DNA of 64,000 bases from Streptococcus caballi DSM 19004 (GTDB lineage: Bacteria; Bacillota; Bacilli; Lactobacillales; Streptococcaceae): contig NZ_KB904062.1 in the NCBI RefSeq assembly GCF_000379985.1, positions 164,829 through 228,828 of the forward strand, written 5' to 3'. Each line of letters begins with the position of its first letter. The first letter of the stretch is position 1. Both the position numbers and the translations under genes were made by a program. The notes under the pieces were generated by a model that saw nothing but the letters and a program-made list of their open reading frames with translations, did not search any database and was not told the origin of the DNA. Positions 59,443-64,000 of this stretch are shown here, piece after piece.

Positions 59443-59471
59443 TTGTCAAAACTAGAAGCTTTTGATAAACT
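59443..59471 (+). promoter_or_regulatory. rpmE2 promoter
   Basis: TTGTCA (59443-59448), 17 nt, TAAACT (59466-59471). Confidence 0.65.
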
Positions 59472-59477
59472 AGAATA

Positions 59478-59532
59478 GTTAAAAATAACTATGGTGCGGA
59501 CAGTACCATGGCAGAAAGGAAACATTTTAACA
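59478..59532 (+). promoter_or_regulatory. Structured rpmE2 leader
   Basis: Two hairpins (AGTTA/TAACT and ATGGT/ACCAT) precede the start codon; this could be an L31 autoregulatory leader. Seen by eye only. Confidence 0.4.
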
Positions 59533-59775
59533 ATGAGAAAAGACATTCATCCAGACTATCGTCCAGTCGTATTCATGGATACAACTACTGGTTACCAATT
59601 TCTTAGTGGTTCAACAAAACCATCTAAAGAAACTGTAGAATTTGAAGGTGAAACTTATCCACTTATCCGTGTGGAAATTTCATCAGATTCACACCCATTC
59701 TACACAGGACGTCAAAAATTCACTCAAGCAGACGGACGCGTGGATCGTTTCAACAAAAAATACGGTCTCAAGTAA
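59533..59775 (+). CDS. rpmE2: Ribosomal protein L31 type B
   Basis: An 80-residue L31 with the start [20 protein letters not shown] and end [27 protein letters not shown]. It has no cysteine, so it is the zinc-independent type B paralogue. The start at 59533 gives the canonical N-terminus; the longer frame does not. AGGA lies 12 nt upstream. Confidence 0.97.
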   Translation: MRKDIHPDYRPVVFMDTTTGYQFLSGSTKPSKETVEFEGETYPLIRVEISSDSHPFYTGRQKFTQADGRVDRFNKKYGLK

Positions 59776-59809
59776 GAAATCACAAAAAATCAGCAAAAAC
59801 ATTGATTTT

Positions 59810-59838
59810 AAGCCATTCCCAACAAACAGGAATGGCTT
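59810..59838 (+). terminator. rpmE2 terminator
   Basis: A 10-bp perfect stem (AAGCCATTCC with GGAATGGCTT), 9-nt loop, then TTTT. Confidence 0.92.
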
Positions 59839-59839
59839 T

Positions 59840-60216
59840 TTTGTTTCATTGTCAACTACAGTGGATTAGCTTATAGCTAAGCGTAAGAGAAAATCAGATC
59901 AAACTGATCCCTGTCAAGTGAATAGATAAATAATAAAAGATTAACCAATGGCTTTTTTCTCACTTCAAGTGCGACAAGGTCGTTATGCTCCTCTTGATAG
60001 TGTTGATTGTTATAAAAATAGAAAAGACAACACTTTTGCGTACGGAATTTATAAAGTGTTTTTTATTTTTTAATAATACAGAGTAATCTTGATTCATTCT
60101 AGCTTGTTTTGAGAATATTAAGCTTCTTTCTAAAAAAGGAGCCATAAATTGGCATCTTTTGATTTATAGATGCATCCGGAGCGCCATATTCTGAAGTTAA
60201 CAGGCTTAAATGAACC
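59840..60216. other. Intergenic region without recognised gene
   Basis: AT-rich stretch between rpmE2 and hxlR. A minus-strand frame at 59960-60145 has no ribosome site or family resemblance. Nothing else stands out. Confidence 0.5.
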
Positions 60217-60546
60217 TCAACCTTCATGCTTTTCTTTGTAATCCATTCCCCAATCCCACATGGAGTCAATAATGGGCTTCAGACTAAGTCCAGTTTTAGT
60301 CAGAGAGTATTCAACCCGCGGCGGGACTTCTGCATAGACCTTTCGGTTGACCAACCCCTGCGCTTCCATTTCACGAAGCTGGCTGGTGAGTACTTTCTGG
60401 CTCACCGTACCAATTGATTTTTTGAGCTCTCCAAATCTCATGCTGCCATTTAATAAGTCGCGTAAAATGAGCACCTTCCACTTATTGCCCATTAGGCTGA
60501 GTGTCGTTTCAACTGGGCAAGCTGGTAGCATCTTTTTAGCAGTCAT
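60217..60546 (-). CDS. HxlR-family redox-type regulator
   Basis: A 109-residue winged-helix protein with the HxlR start PVETTLSLMGNKWKVLILRDLL preceded by Cys10 (PACPVE), the residue that senses electrophiles or disulfide stress in relatives such as YodB and HypR. Recognition region MRFGELKKSIGTVSQKVLTSQLREME; wing EVPPRVEYSLTKTG. It is divergent from the PPOX-SirTM-macrodomain operon. An IS982 element now separates them. GTATC-TTTT-GGTAAC upstream (60560-60574) is a candidate operator. Confidence 0.93.
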   Translation of the reverse strand: MTAKKMLPACPVETTLSLMGNKWKVLILRDLLNGSMRFGELKKSIGTVSQKVLTSQLREMEAQGLVNRKVYAEVPPRVEYSLTKTGLSLKPIIDSMWDWGMDYKEKHEG

Positions 60547-60559
60547 TTTATCTCCTTTA

Positions 60560-60574
60560 GTATCTTTTGGTAAC
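60560..60574. promoter_or_regulatory. Candidate HxlR operator, left copy
   Basis: GTATCTTTTGGTAAC lies 14 nt before the hxlR start. A related motif, GATACTTTTAGGTAAT, lies at 61626-61641 on the other side of the IS. Confidence 0.4.
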
Positions 60575-60592
60575 TGTATAAAATTATAGTTT

Positions 60593-61554
60593 ACTCATGT
60601 TGCTAGTTAATTTCAAAATACAATAAAAAGCCCAAATGGACTATACTGTAAGTGACGAAACATACAGGAGGTTAGTCCAAATGAGCCACTTACAGTATAC
60701 CGTTAAATCTCATCATTTGCAATGGAATTTACGCCAATTATCACAAATTTGCCATCACTTCTACCAAAATTATTGCCCAGATTCCTTCAAACATCGGCGT
60801 AATGTTGGTTTAGCCAAAGTTTCAGATGAATCGCTCCTTGTCTTGCTTTTGTTACAAGCTGAACTAGGCATGACATCACAACGCCATTTCTACACCATCT
60901 GCCACCTCTTTCCGTGTGGTCAATTACTCGAGAGAAGTCGATTTAATCGACGGTCGAGACAATTAATTTGGTTAGTCCAACTTATCCGAAAAGCCCTGAA
61001 TGATATGATTAATCCCGATGACATTGTCATTATAGATAGTTTTCCTTTGCCACTTTGCCAACCTGTTCGCAATCACAGAACTACCATTTTTAAAGGATTA
61101 GCCGATATTGGCTACAACGCCTCTAAACACTTATGGTTCTACGGTTTCAAGGTTCATATGTTGGTGACCTTATCAGGTTATATTCTGAACTATGTTGTCA
61201 CACCAGCCTCTGTCCACGATATCAAGGTGGTTTATGAGCTATTGGAGGGAGGTAAGCAATCGGTTATCCTAGGTGATTTAGGCTACCTGAGCAGTGAACT
61301 CAAGAAGGACTTAGAACAAGAAGGTTACCATCTATGGACGCCACTTCGACAAAACATGGTAGGAGCTGAAGAACATAACAATTGGAAAGTGATGGCCATG
61401 AGACGAACTATTGAAACACGTTTCTCTGAACTGTGTCGTCTCTTTGACATCGAACATACATTAGCTAGAGGGCTAGCCGGACTACAGTTACGACTTGAAC
61501 AAATTATTCTAGCTCATAACTTACGCTATTTTGAAATTAACTAGCACCATGGGT
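60593..61554 (+). mobile_element. Intact IS982-family insertion sequence
   Basis: 962 bp with 28-bp inverted repeats (ACTCATGTTGCTAGTTAATT at left; the right end differs at two positions) and a 7-bp target duplication, ATAGTTT, at 60586-60592 and 61555-61561. It holds one transposase gene without damage. The exact duplication indicates a recent insertion. Confidence 0.95.
60681..61544 (+). CDS. IS982-family DDE transposase
   Basis: A 287-residue transposase. The N-terminal part NLRQLSQICHHFYQNYCPDS and the catalytic IIDSFPLPLCQPVRNHR, GYNASKHLWFYGFKVH and VILGDLGYLSSELKK are IS982 hallmarks, with the Glu in RRTIETRFSELCRLF. The ATG at 60681 is chosen for the GGAGG site 11 nt upstream; a start 45 nt earlier is less likely. 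No stop or frameshift. Confidence 0.95.
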   Translation: MSHLQYTVKSHHLQWNLRQLSQICHHFYQNYCPDSFKHRRNVGLAKVSDESLLVLLLLQAELGMTSQRHFYTICHLFPCGQLLERSRFNRRSRQLIWLVQLIRKALNDMINPDDIVIIDSFPLPLCQPVRNHRTTIFKGLADIGYNASKHLWFYGFKVHMLVTLSGYILNYVVTPASVHDIKVVYELLEGGKQSVILGDLGYLSSELKKDLEQEGYHLWTPLRQNMVGAEEHNNWKVMAMRRTIETRFSELCRLFDIEHTLARGLAGLQLRLEQIILAHNLRYFEIN

Positions 61555-61625
61555 ATAGTTTATTTTTCTAAATTGTGCAAAATATGAAAAATTTTTTCTT
61601 AGAAAAGCCAGTAAAATCAACAAAA

Positions 61626-61641
61626 GATACTTTTAGGTAAT
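61626..61641. promoter_or_regulatory. Candidate HxlR operator, right copy
   Basis: GATACTTTTAGGTAAT lies 23 nt upstream of the -35 box of the PPOX promoter and resembles the motif before hxlR. Confidence 0.35.
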
Positions 61642-61663
61642 TAGGTTTCAAAAAAGTGCTTAC

Positions 61664-61692
61664 TTTCCAAAAGAAACTTCAGGTGATAAACT
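61664..61692 (+). promoter_or_regulatory. Possible promoter of the PPOX-SirTM-macrodomain operon
   Basis: TTTCCA (61664-61669), 17 nt, TAAACT (61687-61692). It lies on the operon side of the IS, so it survived the insertion. Confidence 0.5.
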
Positions 61693-61768
61693 AGTGAGGG
61701 TAAGGCGGATAGCCGTCATCATGATTCTTCAGTGTAGGACAATCTTCAAAATTAAAAGGAGAAGAAAG

Positions 61769-62209
61769 ATGCAAACATCAGATTATTTAGCTGTTTTGGT
61801 AGAGGATATTCATTCCGTAGTTGTGGCAACTGTCGATGCTCAGGGACATCCTGCCAGCCGTGTCATTGATATGATGTATCAGGATGGTCAGACGGTTTAT
61901 TTTTTAACCGCCAATACCAAGCCTTTTTACAAGCAGTTGCGGGAAAGGCCATTTATCTCAGTGACTGGACTGACACAAGGCAAAAACACCATGGAGCGAA
62001 AAATGATTTCTCTAACAGGGCCTATCCGCTATCTTGGAAAGGAAAAATTGGACATACTTCTTGAGAAAAACCCCTACATGTCTGATATTTACCCGACCAA
62101 AGAGAGCCGTCAGGTCTTGGAGGTTTTTGCTTTTGCAGAAGCGCGTGGCGAATTCTACGATTTGACAGTTCTCCCTCCAAATACGGATAGTTTTATCATT
62201 TCATCCTAG
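61769..62209 (+). CDS. Pyridoxamine 5'-phosphate oxidase (PPOX) family flavin protein
   Basis: A 146-residue split-barrel protein: VVVATVDAQGHPASRVIDMMYQDG and YFLTANTKPFYKQLRERPFISVTG match the flavin-binding PPOX/general-stress FMN family. It is not PdxH. The ATG at 61769 follows an AAAAGGAGAAG site and begins MQTSDYL; the longer frame is basic and unlike the family. It ends 9 nt before sirTM, so it is cotranscribed. A small flavin reductase or F420/FMN binder is possible; the function is unknown. Confidence 0.88.
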   Translation: MQTSDYLAVLVEDIHSVVVATVDAQGHPASRVIDMMYQDGQTVYFLTANTKPFYKQLRERPFISVTGLTQGKNTMERKMISLTGPIRYLGKEKLDILLEKNPYMSDIYPTKESRQVLEVFAFAEARGEFYDLTVLPPNTDSFIISS

Positions 62210-62218
62210 GAGATATTT

Positions 62219-63052
62219 ATGGAAAAGACAGTTCAGGCTGCTTGGGCGGCCATTCAGTCAGCCGATGTCTTGTTAATCGGGGCAGGTGCTGGGCTTTCAT
62301 CTGCTGCTGGCTTAACCTATTCTGGTAAGCGATTTAAGCAGAAATTTGCTCCATTTATCGATAAATATGGTTTGACAGATATGTATAGCGCCGCCTTTTA
62401 TCCCTATCCGACAGCAGAGGCAGAGTGGGCTTACTGGGCAAAGCACATTTATCATAATCGCTATGAAGATACTGGTCTGCCTCTTTATCGGAAACTATTT
62501 CAGCTGGTGAAGGATAAGGATTATTTTGTCATTACAACAAATGTAGACAGTCAATTTATGAAAGCTGGTTTTGATCAGCAGCGTTTCTTTGAAGTTCAGG
62601 GGAATTACGGAGAATTTCAGTGTTCGGTTCCCTGCAGGCCGCTTGTCTATGACAATCAAGACCAAATCATGGCCATGCTGGCAGCTTCAGGGGATAAGCT
62701 GGAAATTCCCATTCAGCTCCTTCCGGCTTGTCCTGCTTGCGGAGCACCGATGACACGTCACCTGAGGGTTGATGACAGCTTTGTACAGGATGAGACTTGG
62801 TACCAGCAACAAGAAAATTATAGCAACTTTTTGCGACAGTTAGAAGGGAAAAAGGTCGTCTTGTTAGAGTTGGGAGTCGGCTATAACACCCCAACCATCA
62901 TTCGTTTTCCATTTGAGCAGCTGACCTATCATCTGCCTTGGGCCAGATTGATTCGATTTAATCAGACAGACTTACAAGGCTTTGAGGAAAATAAAGATAA
63001 GACGTTGACAATAACAAGGACGATAGAGGAGGTATTGGATTCATGGCTCTAG
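62219..63052 (+). CDS. Class M sirtuin SirTM, protein ADP-ribosyltransferase
   Basis: A 277-residue sirtuin. NAD loop LLIGAGAGLSSAAGLTYSG (residues 19-37), TTNVDSQFMKAGF (106-118), zinc cysteines 135, 139, 171 and 174. The catalytic His of sirtuins is replaced by Gln127 in EVQGNYG, which is the hallmark of SirTM. SirTM enzymes of S. pyogenes and S. aureus are not deacetylases but mono-ADP-ribosylate lipoylated GcvH-L, and the adjacent macrodomain reverses it (Rack and co-workers, 2015). The stop overlaps the macrodomain start by 10 nt. GcvH-L and LplA2 are not seen here. Confidence 0.93.
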   Translation: MEKTVQAAWAAIQSADVLLIGAGAGLSSAAGLTYSGKRFKQKFAPFIDKYGLTDMYSAAFYPYPTAEAEWAYWAKHIYHNRYEDTGLPLYRKLFQLVKDKDYFVITTNVDSQFMKAGFDQQRFFEVQGNYGEFQCSVPCRPLVYDNQDQIMAMLAASGDKLEIPIQLLPACPACGAPMTRHLRVDDSFVQDETWYQQQENYSNFLRQLEGKKVVLLELGVGYNTPTIIRFPFEQLTYHLPWARLIRFNQTDLQGFEENKDKTLTITRTIEEVLDSWL

Positions 63053-63786
63053 TGGATGAATTGATTGCGGAATTAGCGCCAGATGTCACGATTCCAGAAG
63101 GTATTGATAAGGATAAGCTTTTTCGCGGACTGCTGGCTGTTCAAGAGCCGCAGGAGTTTAGCTCGGCTTTTTACCAAAAACAAGACCGCTATCTGCAAGA
63201 TCAGCTGCGCGCTAAAGGTATCACCAAACTGGAAGATTTAAAACCTGTATCTGACCATCTTTATCTCTGGCAGGGAGACATCACAACACTGGAAGTAGAT
63301 GGAATCGTCAATGCGGCGAACAGCCAGATGTTGGGCTGCTTTATTCCAAACCATGCCTGTATTGATAATGCCATCCACTCTCAGGCTGGTTTACAGCTGA
63401 GACTGGCTTGTCATCGGTTAATGACAGAACAAGGACACTTGGAGAAAACCGGTCAGGCAAAAATAACTTTAGGCTACAATCTTCCAGCCAACTATGTGAT
63501 TCACACGGTTGGGCCTATTATTCAGAATGACGTCAGTCCCATAGATGAGGGCCTGTTGGCCTCTTGCTATCAATCCTGCTTAGAATTGGCCCTTGCACAC
63601 AAACTGGAAAGTCTGGCCTTTTGCTGTATCAGTACGGGAGAATTTCGCTTTCCCAATCAGTTGGCAGCAGAAATTGCGGTCAAAACAGTGCGTGCTTTTG
63701 TCGAGGAACATCCACAATTAAAGATTGTTTTTAACGTCTTTAAAGATGAAGATTTAGCGATTTATCAGCAATTGCTTGTCTGCTAG
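63043..63786 (+). CDS. Zinc-type macrodomain ADP-ribosyl hydrolase
   Basis: A 247-residue macrodomain protein: helical N-terminal part (1-70), then the fold with QGDITTLEVDGIVNAAN (77-93) and the loop GCFIPNHACIDNAIHSQAG. Cys99, His104 and Cys106 in this loop are the expected zinc ligands of the Zn-Macro class linked to SirTM. The later VIHTVGPI and CISTGEFRFPN loops bind ADP-ribose. It removes ADP-ribose from SirTM targets. Ribosome site GAGGAGG inside the sirTM end. Confidence 0.94.
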   Translation: MALVDELIAELAPDVTIPEGIDKDKLFRGLLAVQEPQEFSSAFYQKQDRYLQDQLRAKGITKLEDLKPVSDHLYLWQGDITTLEVDGIVNAANSQMLGCFIPNHACIDNAIHSQAGLQLRLACHRLMTEQGHLEKTGQAKITLGYNLPANYVIHTVGPIIQNDVSPIDEGLLASCYQSCLELALAHKLESLAFCCISTGEFRFPNQLAAEIAVKTVRAFVEEHPQLKIVFNVFKDEDLAIYQQLLVC

Positions 63787-64000
63787 TGACTCGTATTGTT
63801 GCAGGCATCTAAGCGTTTAAGTATCAGCACGCTTTCTGTTTTAGAGCCTTTTTGAGCAAAGGACTTGCCAGATAAGGTTCCTTATGCTAATTTTGTACCA
63901 GAATACAAGAAAAGAGGGCCTGTGGAGCCAATCAAATTCTCTGTCGTTATCCCGTCGTTGCCAGCATGGTGATTCAGCTGATTACGATGGAGGAAGAGTT
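63787..64000. other. Window end without recognised gene
   Basis: No intact frame follows the macrodomain. Short coding-like stretches on the plus strand (YANFVPEYKKRGPVEPIKF, then PVVASMVIQLITMEEE one frame away) suggest a broken gene running out of the window; its family was not identified. Confidence 0.4.

Noticed and set aside
59960-60145. 61-codon minus-strand ORF after rpmE2
   Set aside because: No ribosome site, promoter or recognisable pattern.
62219-63052. Protein deacetylase CobB
   Set aside because: The catalytic His is Gln and a zinc macrodomain is fused in the operon, which indicates SirTM.
63787-64000. GcvH-L or LplA2 downstream of the macrodomain
   Set aside because: No lipoyl-domain or lipoate-ligase motif can be read in any frame before the window ends.

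Overview
The window looks like a stretch of chromosome from a low-GC Firmicute of the genus Streptococcus. Several gene orders are streptococcal: murA-epuA-endA; rodA / HAD phosphatase / gyrB / ezrA; pheS-GNAT-pheT behind a Phe T-box; and a DHH phosphodiesterase next to rpmE2. Promoters are TTGACA-N17-TATAAT type and most ribosome sites are strong GGAGG sites. A complete histidine operon, NADP-glutamate dehydrogenase, and many recently broken genes and IS scars would fit the S. bovis/S. equinus complex or a dairy-adapted relative, but the species assignment is inference.

Layout. 1-4.2 kb: the start of a MarR-controlled ABC exporter operon, then a decaying cluster (deformylase-like protein, two broken GNAT genes, a phosphatase that has lost its start codon). 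4.2-11.5 kb: gdhA, a KimA-type potassium importer, HdeD-like protein, HAD nucleotidase, nitroreductase and a membrane-anchored zinc peptidase. 11.5-13.4 kb: degenerate tandem repeats, an orphaned TetR with the stump of an ABC-2 permease, and a YkgJ cysteine-cluster protein. 13.4-20.7 kb: pheT, GNAT and pheS under a T-box, then endA, epuA, murA and a DUF1146 protein. 20.7-29.4 kb: glutathione reductase, dead ISL3 and IS3 pieces, a hemW / thioesterase / NagD-type HAD / TIGR01906 operon, a TetR-quinone reductase operon, and a dead IS200-type element.

29.4-43.6 kb: enolase, DUF1694, glycerate kinase, a split Nudix gene, and the his operon transcribed right to left in the order hisC-Z-G-D-serB-rpiB-like-B-H-A-F-I-(decayed membrane gene)-E under a T-box. 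No dedicated histidinol-phosphate phosphatase is present; the SerB-like protein is the obvious candidate. 43.6-51.7 kb: ezrA, gyrB, HAD, an IS3-family element lodged inside the rodA terminator, rodA, tRNA-Arg(CCT) and rplS. 51.7-57.1 kb: CLC-F-type transporter, chorismate mutase, TVP38 protein, a wrecked sufB, flavodoxin and adenosine deaminase. 57.4-59.8 kb: YghU-type glutathione transferase, Pde2-like phosphodiesterase and L31 type B.

The most distinctive region is 60.2-63.8 kb. An HxlR regulator, an intact IS982 element with exact 7-bp target duplications, and a three-gene operon (PPOX-like flavin protein, class M sirtuin SirTM with Gln in place of the catalytic His, zinc-type macrodomain) form a reversible protein ADP-ribosylation module of the kind tied to oxidative stress and lipoylated GcvH-L. 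The GcvH-L and LplA2 partners are not inside the window. Other redox genes nearby (Gor, YghU, two nitro/quinone reductases, flavodoxin, dead sufB) are compatible with an organism that relies on thiols and flavins rather than iron-sulphur assembly at this locus.
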